NCBI RefSeq assembly: GCF_036409475.1
Contig: NZ_JAYRCK010000026.1
Coordinates: forward strand, 22,066-86,065
Length of the DNA: 64,000 nucleotides
Direction of reading: 5' to 3'
DNA from: Scandinavium sp036409475
GTDB taxonomy: Bacteria > Pseudomonadota > Gammaproteobacteria > Enterobacterales > Enterobacteriaceae
The position numbers were made by a program, and so were the translations under genes. The notes beneath the pieces were generated by a model. It was not told where the DNA came from. It saw only the letters and a program-made list of their open reading frames with translations, and ran no database searches. Numbering within the stretch: the first letter of the stretch is position 1; each line of letters starts with the position of its first letter. This document shows positions 1-9,479 of this stretch, piece after piece.

Positions 1-2
1 TC

Positions 3-500
3 TGGTCACACTTCAGTTCCCTGCAACATCAGCGCTGGTTGGGTGTGCTCAGCCACTGGATTTATCCGGACGGTGACGCTCAGATAGTAATCCGTGAACA
101 TACTCCGTCTTCATCACCGTTTTTGTCATTCTCGCTGGCACTGTCGCTGGAAGATGAAGCAATGATTGAGGTGACAGGGAAAGTTAACCGGACTCTTGAG
201 CGTTATCGCAGCCTGCACATTCATCACCAACGCCACGATGAGGAGGCGGCTACTGTCATTGTCTGTCACGCACTTGAACGGGCTGCATCACAACATGGTT
301 TTACTAACGAACGTGACCAGCAGTTACTCGCGCTGGATTGCCTGCACTGGCATCCACAATTCGATACCCATCCGGATGTGCGGATCTTGCTCTCCCCGAG
401 AGAGCGTGACCTGAAAGCCAGCTATATCGCTTGCCTCACAGTACTGACCGAAGCCCGTTATCCGCAGTTGTGCGATGAACTGAATGAAAGGAATCAGTAA
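3..500 (+). CDS. DUF4123 effector-chaperone, C-terminal part (partial)
   Basis: The reading frame is open to the left edge, so this is the 3' end of a longer gene; the TTG at 39 is only an internal codon. About 165 residues are visible. Their composition and position directly before a T6SS effector fit DUF4123 (Tap/TEC) proteins, which load a cognate effector onto the VgrG/PAAR spike. Its TAA overlaps the ATG of the effector gene (TAATG), so the two are translationally coupled. The family call rests on context and general resemblance rather than on a catalytic motif; DUF4123 proteins have none. The promoter and N-terminus are outside the window. Confidence 0.6.
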   Translation, partial: WSHFSSLQHQRWLGVLSHWIYPDGDAQIVIREHTPSSSPFLSFSLALSLEDEAMIEVTGKVNRTLERYRSLHIHHQRHDEEAATVIVCHALERAASQHGFTNERDQQLLALDCLHWHPQFDTHPDVRILLSPRERDLKASYIACLTVLTEARYPQLCDELNERNQ

Positions 501-3130
501 TGGCCGAATTTATCCCTGATATGAATAACTGCCCGATGTGCATGGTGAAAGGACCTGCGCTCATTCCTGCCCGCTATGCTGTCGTCACCGACAATATCAC
601 AGGCGGTATTCCTGCCTGGGCGACACCGGCAAATGCTGAACCCTACAAACCGGTTCCTGGATACAGCTATGCACTACGCGCCATGCGGCAGGGCTTTATC
701 TATGTGTTCTATGAATTCAGCCAGCACTGGGATGCTTGGGCGATTTGTGAAGATGGCAGTCTGTGGAAACAGCCCTCAGGCGCATATGCCCAGCCCAAGA
801 AAACCCCGGACTGTAGCTCACCGAAACATCAGGCTACCAATCTGGAAATGATGATCCTCGATGAAATGGCGCTGGAAGGAAACACCTGGCTTGCATTCTC
901 ACCGTCCAAATGGATGTCGGAAACGCTGGAGAGATACGCCAGTGATGCTGATTTGCGTCAAAAGCGTATGCAGTGTCTGGAATCATGGCAGTGGACAACG
1001 CCAGCCAATTCGCTTGGGGTTACTGCTGCCTCTCCGGGCAGTCTGGAAAGCATTCTGGACTATAAAGACAGCGGGATGACCCATCCGTCGCGACAGCTAC
1101 CGTATAACCCGACGATCCGCCGTATCAGTCAGACCGAACCGAAAGCCCCCTGGTACAACTTTGAAGAACACGACGTCAAACCCCAGGGAACCATTTATCC
1201 GTGGAGCCAGAGCCGTATCGGCGGAGCTCCCCGTACCATGCAGGCGCTGAAGAATAGGCATGAGGGCAAGAATAAATACGGCAAGGACACCACTCCGCTA
1301 GTGATGGCAATTGAAGATCCTGTGGGTATTGCTCATGAGCTTGCAGGATTTGGGGATGATTTTGCCGGGTTGCACAAAGCATGGATGGACGATCTGTCGA
1401 TTGAGTTTGCCTCTGATTATTGGTTAAACGGTGTAAAAAACCAGCTGAGAGAACTCAATCGGGCTCAGGCGCTGCATGATGTTGATTACAACATGGGCAT
1501 CATTGCAGGTATGACGCAGGGCCACAATAGTGATGAAGATATTGCTCAACTGCGAAGCAAAGCCCATATCAATGCGATCAAATCAGGTGAAACGGAATTT
1601 GCTCATGACTGGGAGAAATATAACGGGCGTCTGAACCAGGAGAAAAGAGAGGCATTTCATAAGTGTCATGCGTCTTTTTGCGAACAACTGGCGAAGCAAC
1701 TGGAAACGCTGGCAGCATTGCGCGTGCAGTGGCTGAAAGACTCGCATTTCATCCTTTGCAGTCAGGATTTTTATTCCACTCGTGTTGAGGATAATCTGAG
1801 CTATCAGGAAATCGTGGATTATGCGATGGCTTCGCTGAATCTAACGGATACGGGTACAGAGTATCTGGATGGACAGATTGATGCCTATGCAGCGACGGAT
1901 GCCAACAATATTGTCTGGCGCTCATGGATGCTGAACAATCCTGAAGTCATTGAAGAAACACAGCCGTTTATGAACGTGTTAAGCCAGTCCAGGGGGAACC
2001 CTGCAAAAGCGAATAAAGAAGCTTATCTGGCAGCTATTTCTACGCTGAGCAATAAATTCGTAAAGGCGTATGCAAAAGCCAATGATATTGTGGCGGGAAA
2101 TCCATCGCCCACATCCTCTTGGTCCCGCGCCATGCTCCATACCGATCGCAAGCTGACCACGATGGGCGATCGATTCTTTAGCTATACCCGTCTGGGAAAC
2201 GGCCTTGACAGTATGACAGAAATGTTGCACAAGTCGCTGATAACAGTTGCGTCGGGTGTACCGTTTAATAACGCCGTAGCACTTTCAGTTTCACAGCTTG
2301 AGTTTGGCGATGTTTATCGGCAGGAAGTGCTGAGTAACGTTAGCAACGACGTTTCTCAGAATCGGGTGAACAATCTGAATAAATATAAAGTGAATTTTGA
2401 CAAGTTTGCTCAATCTGCTGAGGGTGAAAAAGTTCTCAAGAAAGCAAGGATCAAACTTCTTGTTCTACTTTTCAACATTCTAGAATATAAAAATCAGGCA
2501 AAAAAACAAGCGGACAATCCTACAGATGCTAAAGAACTGAGTAAATACCTCTCGGCGTTAGCTAGTACAATCAATACAACTACATCTGTTGTGATGCCCG
2601 CAATCGAACATGGAATCAAAAATCAGACCTTAACTAGCAGTATTAAGTGGACTGGTGCAGGGGCTGGTTCAGTTGCCTCAATATTAACACTATCTGTTGA
2701 TGTTTCTGCTGGAGTCTCAGAGATAATGGGTGAGCAACGGTGGGGGTATATTACGCTCTCTGCTGTTAAGGTTGGTGTTGACATGAAAATTGCAGCAAAT
2801 GCGCTTAATGAACTTCTGGTATTGCTTATAGAACGGGAATTGATAGCAAGTGGAGGCATTCTCACTACAAGAATAATGGCATTTGCAACAATGGAATCTA
2901 TTGCATGGATTGCGGGATGGGAGGTTATGATTGGATTATATCTAATAGATCAGTTGTTAATTCTTTATTATGGAAATGAATTGCAAATCTGGTGTGAGAA
3001 GTCAGTCTTTGGGGTGAAGGCGGAAAAGGAGCTACTTTCGACAGAGTACATTGGGCTTAATGAACAACGCAAGAATAAAATTGAAAAACAAAAAGAAACT
3101 TTACTCAGTGCATTAAAGGTGATCCAATGA
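500..3130 (+). CDS. T6SS effector, VasX/BTH_I2691-like
   Basis: An 876-aa protein. The N-terminal ~170 residues (CPMC near residue 12, PVPGYSYALRAMRQGFIYVF, then an aromatic stretch) match the toxin VasX N-terminal region found in BTH_I2691-type T6SS effectors. The middle is helical and polar. The C-terminal part (about residues 712-830) has several hydrophobic segments, including MESIAWIAGWEVMIGLYLID, followed by a charged tail. VasX-type proteins permeabilise membranes, so a membrane-disrupting toxin is the inferred activity. It sits between a DUF4123 chaperone and a membrane protein that overlaps its stop codon (ATGA), the usual chaperone-effector-immunity order. The codon pattern becomes more AT-rich towards the 3' end, as in swapped effector C-termini. 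Confidence 0.75.
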   Translation: MAEFIPDMNNCPMCMVKGPALIPARYAVVTDNITGGIPAWATPANAEPYKPVPGYSYALRAMRQGFIYVFYEFSQHWDAWAICEDGSLWKQPSGAYAQPKKTPDCSSPKHQATNLEMMILDEMALEGNTWLAFSPSKWMSETLERYASDADLRQKRMQCLESWQWTTPANSLGVTAASPGSLESILDYKDSGMTHPSRQLPYNPTIRRISQTEPKAPWYNFEEHDVKPQGTIYPWSQSRIGGAPRTMQALKNRHEGKNKYGKDTTPLVMAIEDPVGIAHELAGFGDDFAGLHKAWMDDLSIEFASDYWLNGVKNQLRELNRAQALHDVDYNMGIIAGMTQGHNSDEDIAQLRSKAHINAIKSGETEFAHDWEKYNGRLNQEKREAFHKCHASFCEQLAKQLETLAALRVQWLKDSHFILCSQDFYSTRVEDNLSYQEIVDYAMASLNLTDTGTEYLDGQIDAYAATDANNIVWRSWMLNNPEVIEETQPFMNVLSQSRGNPAKANKEAYLAAISTLSNKFVKAYAKANDIVAGNPSPTSSWSRAMLHTDRKLTTMGDRFFSYTRLGNGLDSMTEMLHKSLITVASGVPFNNAVALSVSQLEFGDVYRQEVLSNVSNDVSQNRVNNLNKYKVNFDKFAQSAEGEKVLKKARIKLLVLLFNILEYKNQAKKQADNPTDAKELSKYLSALASTINTTTSVVMPAIEHGIKNQTLTSSIKWTGAGAGSVASILTLSVDVSAGVSEIMGEQRWGYITLSAVKVGVDMKIAANALNELLVLLIERELIASGGILTTRIMAFATMESIAWIAGWEVMIGLYLIDQLLILYYGNELQIWCEKSVFGVKAEKELLSTEYIGLNEQRKNKIEKQKETLLSALKVIQ

Positions 3131-4116
3131 GCACTCTTCGCCATATCAAAGATGCTATAGACTTCAATGCATTAGAAAGCAGAAAAAGTACCCTGGAAAC
3201 TAGTATTGAAGTTGATATGCAGTGGAAACAAGATTATCCTGACTCTGCTTTGGATGTTGATGAGAAAATAAAAAATGCCAAAGCTGAATTGTATGAACTA
3301 AATAAAACCCTAGGAAATAAACCTCCGTTGCCAGTGTTGCCACCAAAACAAGGGTTGATAAAGTTAAGTGGTATATTAGAAGAAATCGAAATTTTGTATG
3401 TTCGTGGTTATTTTACCGACAGGGAATATGAGCCTGAAGAATTTTCTCGTCAAGAATCTCGCCGCCAATGGGGGAGCGTTTTATTGGCGATGATCGGGGA
3501 GTCAGCAGCTGCTTCCGTTAACTCTCAAGAGCAAACTCGTATGAGTGATGGCTACGATTTTGTTAAAGGAAAGATTAATGGAATTTCATTTCACGGCTGG
3601 CTAGGAAGGGTCGTCGCACAGAAAGGCGATTACGTTGAGCTTGTAGCGACTAAACAAAATGGACACTACGAAGTCTACGCACTGGCTATCCCTGATTTGA
3701 ATGTCATTTCTGTCTTGCCACGGTGTTATCAAGGTGTTCGTGCAAGAGCTACTTCTGAAGCTTGGGGGTGTTTTATTTTGCCTATAATTATCATTGGATT
3801 ATTTACTGTAGGTGGAGTTTTTGCAGATGGTTTTCATTTTAGTTATCAATATATTCAAGGTCTTTGGCGTGTATGTGTAGTCGCTTTAGCTTTAGGTGCA
3901 ATAAGCTGTCCATTTATTTATAGTAAAATGTTAAAAAAACCTAAGCCAACGAATATCATGGCTCAACGAATATTCACAGCATTAGGTTTGGAAAATGCTG
4001 AGAAAATAAACCTAAAAAAACTCACAAAGAAAATGTTAAAAAGTGGACCGCCGAAGCAAGCAGATCGCATTATGCCCGATAAAAGCAGCTGGTTAAGCTA
4101 TTACTATTACTACTGA
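3127..4116 (+). CDS. putative T6SS immunity protein, two-helix membrane protein
   Basis: A 329-aa protein whose ATG overlaps the effector stop codon by four bases. Two hydrophobic segments lie at about residues 215-237 and 245-266; the N-terminal ~200 residues are soluble, beginning with a charged helical stretch. The C-terminus ends in a run of five tyrosines. No catalytic motif is visible. A membrane-anchored partner directly behind a predicted pore-forming effector is most simply an immunity protein, but that is inference from position. Base composition is AT-rich like the effector 3' end and unlike the T6SS core genes downstream, so effector tail and immunity gene probably arrived together. 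Confidence 0.5.
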   Translation: MSTLRHIKDAIDFNALESRKSTLETSIEVDMQWKQDYPDSALDVDEKIKNAKAELYELNKTLGNKPPLPVLPPKQGLIKLSGILEEIEILYVRGYFTDREYEPEEFSRQESRRQWGSVLLAMIGESAAASVNSQEQTRMSDGYDFVKGKINGISFHGWLGRVVAQKGDYVELVATKQNGHYEVYALAIPDLNVISVLPRCYQGVRARATSEAWGCFILPIIIIGLFTVGGVFADGFHFSYQYIQGLWRVCVVALALGAISCPFIYSKMLKKPKPTNIMAQRIFTALGLENAEKINLKKLTKKMLKSGPPKQADRIMPDKSSWLSYYYYY

Positions 4117-4128
4117 GAAGGATCTCCA

Positions 4129-4398
4129 ATGTCTAAAGGCATCATCCGCAAAGGCGACAAACTCACCAGTGGTGGTGAAGTGATCTCGGCAACTTCAACG
4201 ATCAAGGTTGAAGGGATTATTGCATCCCGTATTGGCGATCTGGTCAGCTGCCCAAAGCAGGGGCATGGCATCAACCGTATTACAGGTAGTACGCCGCAAT
4301 GGCGCTCTGACAGTGGTGAGCTGGCATTTGATCAGTACTACTGTGAGTGTGGCTGCCAGGTCATCAGCAGTACTCCCAATACTGTATTTTCAGGCTAA
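4129..4398 (+). CDS. PAAR domain protein (T6SS spike tip)
   Basis: An 89-aa protein made almost entirely of one PAAR domain: an early Gly-Asp (RKGDKLTSGG), a GDLVSCPKQGH segment with metal-ligand Cys/His, and a closing CECGC cluster. PAAR proteins cap the VgrG trimer and carry or recruit effectors. No toxin extension is present, so this is a stand-alone tip. A good ribosome-binding site (GAAGGA) lies before the ATG. It follows the immunity gene by 12 bases and precedes the 375-aa membrane protein by 9 bases, consistent with one transcript. Confidence 0.9.
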   Translation: MSKGIIRKGDKLTSGGEVISATSTIKVEGIIASRIGDLVSCPKQGHGINRITGSTPQWRSDSGELAFDQYYCECGCQVISSTPNTVFSG

Positions 4399-4407
4399 GG
4401 ATCGCTA

Positions 4408-5535
4408 ATGGAATGGAAGATCCCGCAACCTGATCCCGTCCCTGATGTAAAACCGGCTAACTGGTCATTATGGTGGCGGCTCTGTTCGGTTGCGTGTCTG
4501 CTGATTGTTCTGTTTGGGGTTGGCGGATGGTTTCTGCTTAAAGACAGTCGAATCTGGCTATATACCTTTGGTAGCGTGATTGCCTGGGGGCTGGTTTGTG
4601 CGCTTCTGGCTGGTTGGATGCTGTTTCGTTCCGGTGTCGATGGTGAGCATGCCGAAGGTATTGCGGAGTATAACCGTCTGCTGGAGCATGACTGGCGGCG
4701 CTGGGCACAGGAAGGTGTTTCGGTGTTGGCAATCAATGCACTGTTCCCGCGTGAACTTCCCGCCGTTTCACTCAAACCGCAACCCGTAGCGGTTGATAAC
4801 GCGTTTAGCCTCGGGAACTATCCGGGGCATACTGCTTTGCTGACCGAGTTGCTTGTACCAATGCTACCGGAAATCCGTACTTTTCTTCGCACATACAAAC
4901 TCCTGGTTCTTTTGCCTGAAACTATCAGCAGCCGCGACTTCCACCAGGTTCGTGACGCGCTGGGGCTGCCGTTGAATGCATTTTCTGCCGTTGAAAGCGG
5001 AAAAAGTACGCTCAGCAATGTTTATCAGCACACAGCAGAAGCGGGATACAAAACCGGAACGCTGGTGGTGCATGCAGACTGGCAGGAAGAGGCGTTTACT
5101 CAGGGCGCAACTGCCTGGTTACTGGAACCCTCTCAGGGAGAGTCGGTATTACCGGTACGCTGTACCCTGCATCGTCCGATGACTGCAACTGGCGGATTTA
5201 ACGACGCGGCACGGCAATTTCTGCACTACCAGCCGCTGGCACTACAGGCCGCTGATTTGTGGGTCAATGAGATCGCAATGGTAAACGCCCCTTCATTCAT
5301 GATTGCGCGGGCGGCGTGTCTGCGTGACGCGAATCCCGATGTACTAACCCCCGAATTATCACAACAGTATCTTCCTCACTGGTTGGGTAAAACCGGTGAG
5401 GGGGAATTATTTTTTGCGATTTCCCTGATGATGCAGATGGCGCAATACCGAAAGGGAACGCAGGTTTTATTACACGAAGGACAGCATACACGGACGTTCT
5501 GCAGCGTCAGTGCAGGAGCATTTGTTAATGAGTAA
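4408..5535 (+). CDS. T6SS-associated membrane protein of unknown function
   Basis: A 375-aa protein with two N-terminal hydrophobic helices at about residues 22-44 and 51-73 joined by a short loop, then a ~300-residue soluble domain. I do not recognise a named family. Its stop codon overlaps the TssM start, and it lies between PAAR and tssM, so it probably belongs to the secretion cluster and may work with the membrane complex. The two-helix N-terminus resembles the amino-terminal topology of TssM itself. No Walker motif or lipobox is visible. Confidence 0.6.
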   Translation: MEWKIPQPDPVPDVKPANWSLWWRLCSVACLLIVLFGVGGWFLLKDSRIWLYTFGSVIAWGLVCALLAGWMLFRSGVDGEHAEGIAEYNRLLEHDWRRWAQEGVSVLAINALFPRELPAVSLKPQPVAVDNAFSLGNYPGHTALLTELLVPMLPEIRTFLRTYKLLVLLPETISSRDFHQVRDALGLPLNAFSAVESGKSTLSNVYQHTAEAGYKTGTLVVHADWQEEAFTQGATAWLLEPSQGESVLPVRCTLHRPMTATGGFNDAARQFLHYQPLALQAADLWVNEIAMVNAPSFMIARAACLRDANPDVLTPELSQQYLPHWLGKTGEGELFFAISLMMQMAQYRKGTQVLLHEGQHTRTFCSVSAGAFVNE

Positions 5536-8500
5536 TCCCACATCCCGTATTTCTGGCAGTCTGATTGTGATAGCGGTGACCGGTCTGGTCAGCGCGGGTT
5601 TGCTTTGGTGGCTTGGTCCCCGCTGGCATCTGAGTCTGCAGCAGCAGGCAATTTGCTGGCTGGTGGTGGTGGCTGTGACAGCCGGTATTGTTGCACTCTG
5701 GCGAACTTACCGTCAGCGACAGCCCAAATCCCCCGGAGCGGCAGAAGAAAACAAAAAAATAAAAACAGACGCAGAACCGGCTTTTGTGCAGGAGATAAGG
5801 GATTACCTGAAGCATCGTTACGGGCGTTACTGGAAACGCAGTGTGCGCTTTGTGGTGATTACCGGTACACCACACCAGGCAGGACTCATTGTTCCGGGGA
5901 TTACCGAAGCACAATGGCTTGAAGCTAACGGTGTGGTGGCTGTCTGGGGCGGTAACCTGACCTCCGGGGCTGAAAGTGTCCGCCTGACCGCATTGAGAAA
6001 ACTTAAGCGCTGCGCGGTCAGTGCCATTGTGCTGGCCTATGATGCAGGTTTACGCCAGGCCATGCAGACTGACAGCATTGCCCGTCAGCTGACGGAGCGT
6101 TACAAAAAACTCGGCTGGAAGGTGCCGTTGTATCTGTGGGAAGTGCAGAGCTATGCCTGGGCTCAGGAGGGACGTGTCACTCAGCCTGTGGGTACGCTGT
6201 TGCCAGCCCACAGTACACCTGATGAACTGGTGGCCTCGCTGGAGGATTTACCGGCGCATCTGGTAGAGCCCGGTATCCAGCAGGGCGTGACCGACACGCG
6301 TTTTGCTTTTCTGCTGCAGATGGCCGCACAACTTCGTGAAGGGGCGGCGAAACAATTCTATCGTCTGAGTCTGCCCTTGCTCACAGGGCCGTATGCGGTG
6401 CCACTGCGTGGGGTGATGTTTGCGCCTCCTGTGGCAGCACAGGAAGCTGATACCCAGCGATGGCTGCCAGATAATAGCTGGAAAGCCATTCTCGACGATT
6501 TGCCTTCCCTGCATATCGCCCGCGCCGGATTCAGCCCGGAGCGTATTCTTTATCGCCTGGCGCTGGCTGTCCTGCTGGTGGTGGGTTGCGGTCTGCTGTT
6601 CTCAGCGTTTATTAATCATCGCGCCATCAGTGAATCTCAGCAACTGGTGCAGGCCGCGCAGAACCCGAAACTCTCTGGCGATAACCGGATGATTGCGGTC
6701 AGTCAGTTACAGCACAAAATCGACCAGCTCGATTACCGTCAGCAGCACGGAGTGCCGTGGTACAGCCGAATGGGGCTCAGTCAGAACGAGGCACAGCTCA
6801 ATGCCCTGTGGCCGCAGTATGCACGTATCGCACTGCCGTCACTGCGTGATGGTGCTGCACAGCAACTGGCGAAAACACTGAGCGACTGGAACAGTCTGCC
6901 GGTGAATGACCCGCAGCGCAGCGCGAAAAGTAAGGATGCTTATAACTGGCTCAAAGCGTACCTGATGCTGACTCGTCCGCAGAAGATGGATGCAGATTTC
7001 TTTGCCAGAACCACTCTCGGTATCTGGCCGCGTCGTGAGGGTATCAGCCCCGGTTTATGGCAATTTGAAGGTAATCAGCAACTGACTTTCCTGGCGCAGC
7101 ATATGCCGGAGCACCCTGAATGGGCGATGAAGCCCGATATGGCGCTGGTTTCCGCCAGCCGCAGCGCATTGCTACGTACCATCGGTATGCGTAATGGCGA
7201 AGCTGCGTTGTATCAGAAAGTTTTGTCACAGGTCGCCAATAATTACGCCGACCTCAGCCTGACCGATATGACCCGTGATACCGATGCCTCCCGGCTGTTC
7301 ACCACCGATGAAGTGGTGCCGGGGATGTTTACCCGCAAGGCCTGGGAAGATGCGATTAAACCGGCGATAGAGAAAGTCGCAAACGCCCGCCGCGAGGAAA
7401 TCGACTGGGTACTTAGCGATAACAAACATCCGGTCAGTCAGGACTATTCCCCGCAAACCCTCCAGGCGCATCTGACACAGCGCTATTTCACCGACTATGC
7501 TGGAGCCTGGCTCGACTTTCTCAACAGCCTGCGCTGGCAGAAGGCCGCCACGCTCTCCGATGCGATTGACCAGTTGACGTTGCTGGCCGATGTGCGTCAG
7601 TCACCGCTGGTGGCACTGATGAACACCCTCAACATTCAGGGGCGGACCGGCCAGCAGCAGGAAGCGCTCAGCGACTCACTGGTGAAATCGGCCAAAAACC
7701 TCCTCAACAGCGACCAGCAGAAAAGCATCGACCAGAACAGCGGTCCGCATGGCCCGATGGATGACACTTTCATGCCGGTGCTGAACCTGATGAGCAGCAA
7801 AGGTGACAGCAACAACAGCCTGAGCCTGCAGACCTTCCTCACCCGCGTGACCCGGGTCCGTCTGAAACTACAGCAAGTAACCGGAGCCGCTGACCCGCAA
7901 GCAATGATGCAGGCACTGGCGGAAACGGTATTCCAGGGCAAATCCGTCGATATCACCGACACCCGCGATTACGGTAGCCTGGTGGCCGCGAGTCTGGGGC
8001 AGGAGTGGAGCGGCTTCGGACAAACGGTATTTGTCCAGCCGATGACGCAGGCCTGGCAGCAGGTGCTTTCCCCGACCGCTTCCAGCATTAACAACCAGTG
8101 GCAGCAGACCATTGTTGGAGACTGGGAGCATGACTTTAACGACCGCTGGCCGTTCTCACCGAACAAACAGAGTGATGCTTCTCTGCCTTTGCTGTCGCAG
8201 TACCTGCGAGGCGATACTGGACGTATCACGCAGTTTGTGAAGCAGAACCTCAGTGGTGTGTTGCGTAAACAGGGCCGAACCTGGGTGCCGGATGCTATCG
8301 CTGCTCAGGGGCTGCACTTCAACCCGGCGTTCCTTAATGCCCTGAACCAGTTGAGTACTCTGGCCGATGTTGCGTTCACTGGTGGTGATGCCAGCATCCA
8401 CTTTGCGCTGATGGGTAAACCTGGCCGTGACGTGATGCAGACCACGCTGTTACTCGACCAGCAAAAGCTCGATTACCACAATCAGCAGGAGCAGTGGCAG

Positions 8501-8788
8501 AATTTCAGTTGGCCCGACAGCCAGTGGAAGCCACGCACCACACTGACCTGGGTGACCACCTCAACCGGTGAACGTATTTATGCCGATTACTCAGGAAGCT
8601 GGGGCCTGATCCGCCTGCTGGATAATGCCAGTGTCACCGCCGTCGATAACAGCACGTACCGGGTGAGCTGGAGAACCAAAGACGGCTACAGCCTGAACTA
8701 CATGATGCGTACCGAATCGGGTTCAGGGCCACTGGCACTGTTGGCGTTGAAAGGATTCCGGTTGCCGCAGCAGGTGTTTACCGAATGA
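5528..8788 (+). CDS. tssM: TssM (IcmF/VasK-type) T6SS inner-membrane subunit
   Basis: A 1,086-aa protein from the ATG at 5528, chosen over the GTG at 5510 because AGGAG sits 7-10 bases before it. Hydrophobic helices at about residues 10-30 and 40-58, then a cytoplasmic domain, a third helix near residues 338-360 (LALAVLLVVGCGLLFSAFI) and a long periplasmic ImcF-related/VasK C-terminal region: the TssM topology. In the cytoplasmic domain the expected P-loop is not a functional Walker A; the equivalent stretch reads VITGTPHQAGLIVPG. TssM joins TssL and the lipoprotein TssJ in the trans-envelope channel. It is coupled to the upstream gene by overlap and separated from tssF by two unrelated-looking genes. 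Confidence 0.9.
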   Translation: MSNPTSRISGSLIVIAVTGLVSAGLLWWLGPRWHLSLQQQAICWLVVVAVTAGIVALWRTYRQRQPKSPGAAEENKKIKTDAEPAFVQEIRDYLKHRYGRYWKRSVRFVVITGTPHQAGLIVPGITEAQWLEANGVVAVWGGNLTSGAESVRLTALRKLKRCAVSAIVLAYDAGLRQAMQTDSIARQLTERYKKLGWKVPLYLWEVQSYAWAQEGRVTQPVGTLLPAHSTPDELVASLEDLPAHLVEPGIQQGVTDTRFAFLLQMAAQLREGAAKQFYRLSLPLLTGPYAVPLRGVMFAPPVAAQEADTQRWLPDNSWKAILDDLPSLHIARAGFSPERILYRLALAVLLVVGCGLLFSAFINHRAISESQQLVQAAQNPKLSGDNRMIAVSQLQHKIDQLDYRQQHGVPWYSRMGLSQNEAQLNALWPQYARIALPSLRDGAAQQLAKTLSDWNSLPVNDPQRSAKSKDAYNWLKAYLMLTRPQKMDADFFARTTLGIWPRREGISPGLWQFEGNQQLTFLAQHMPEHPEWAMKPDMALVSASRSALLRTIGMRNGEAALYQKVLSQVANNYADLSLTDMTRDTDASRLFTTDEVVPGMFTRKAWEDAIKPAIEKVANARREEIDWVLSDNKHPVSQDYSPQTLQAHLTQRYFTDYAGAWLDFLNSLRWQKAATLSDAIDQLTLLADVRQSPLVALMNTLNIQGRTGQQQEALSDSLVKSAKNLLNSDQQKSIDQNSGPHGPMDDTFMPVLNLMSSKGDSNNSLSLQTFLTRVTRVRLKLQQVTGAADPQAMMQALAETVFQGKSVDITDTRDYGSLVAASLGQEWSGFGQTVFVQPMTQAWQQVLSPTASSINNQWQQTIVGDWEHDFNDRWPFSPNKQSDASLPLLSQYLRGDTGRITQFVKQNLSGVLRKQGRTWVPDAIAAQGLHFNPAFLNALNQLSTLADVAFTGGDASIHFALMGKPGRDVMQTTLLLDQQKLDYHNQQEQWQNFSWPDSQWKPRTTLTWVTTSTGERIYADYSGSWGLIRLLDNASVTAVDNSTYRVSWRTKDGYSLNYMMRTESGSGPLALLALKGFRLPQQVFTE

Positions 8789-8861
8789 CGGCTGTTGACG
8801 TGATATCACCGTGGTCTGGCGTTGCCGGTACTCTGGTGACCGAACTAACGAAGGACTGACA

Positions 8862-9437
8862 ATGATTACCAACAAAAATATCGCATTCATTAAATGCGGC
8901 TGGTCTGAACGGTACAAAGGGGATCAGGTTCTGGGCCGACACGGTTACATTCAGGATCGTGAAGCTCACGAGAAGTATAATTTCTTCCAGCATCCTGATG
9001 ATGGTAATTATCAAGTGTATATCCCTCCAGTACGGAAGAATGCTCCTCGTCCGATTGAACATGACGACTGGCTACTGATTCTGGTTGCTGCAGAAGAAGG
9101 CTGTAAGCCCTTAAAAATTGTGGGCTGGTATAAAGATGCAGAGTTCGTGCAGAAGTATAAAGAGCGAACCATTTTCCCAGGCGATGGAACAGGGATCGCT
9201 CCAACAGATGGTGGAGATAACTTCCTTTACTGCATCACAGCGCCGAAGGCAGTATGGGTTCCCCCTGAATTAAGGTCAACGACGACCGTGAGTCTTGGCA
9301 AACGGCTGGGAAGTACACCGATTGCTTACATTCAGGGAAATGGTAAGACAAGGGAAATGCATCCATGGCGGGAAAACTTTTATCAGGCGGCAATGAGGTT
9401 CATCAATGCCTATGAACGGCACAATCCGTCTGAGTAA
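8862..9437 (+). CDS. hypothetical protein between tssM and tssF
   Basis: A 191-aa soluble protein. The ATG at 8862 is preferred because ACGAAGGA lies just upstream; an in-frame GTG at 8811 has no such site. It has no signal peptide and no membrane helix. The opening IAFIKCGWSERYKGD, a central KIVGWY strand and aromatic residues suggest a compact beta-rich module, vaguely like PUA/EVE-type folds, but I cannot assign a family. It is AT-richer than tssM and tssF on either side and is not a known T6SS component, so it looks like cargo carried in the cluster. Confidence 0.5.
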   Translation: MITNKNIAFIKCGWSERYKGDQVLGRHGYIQDREAHEKYNFFQHPDDGNYQVYIPPVRKNAPRPIEHDDWLLILVAAEEGCKPLKIVGWYKDAEFVQKYKERTIFPGDGTGIAPTDGGDNFLYCITAPKAVWVPPELRSTTTVSLGKRLGSTPIAYIQGNGKTREMHPWRENFYQAAMRFINAYERHNPSE

Positions 9438-9479
9438 GTGCCTCCTTCTTGTGTAACTTTCCTTTATGAAACAGTGACT

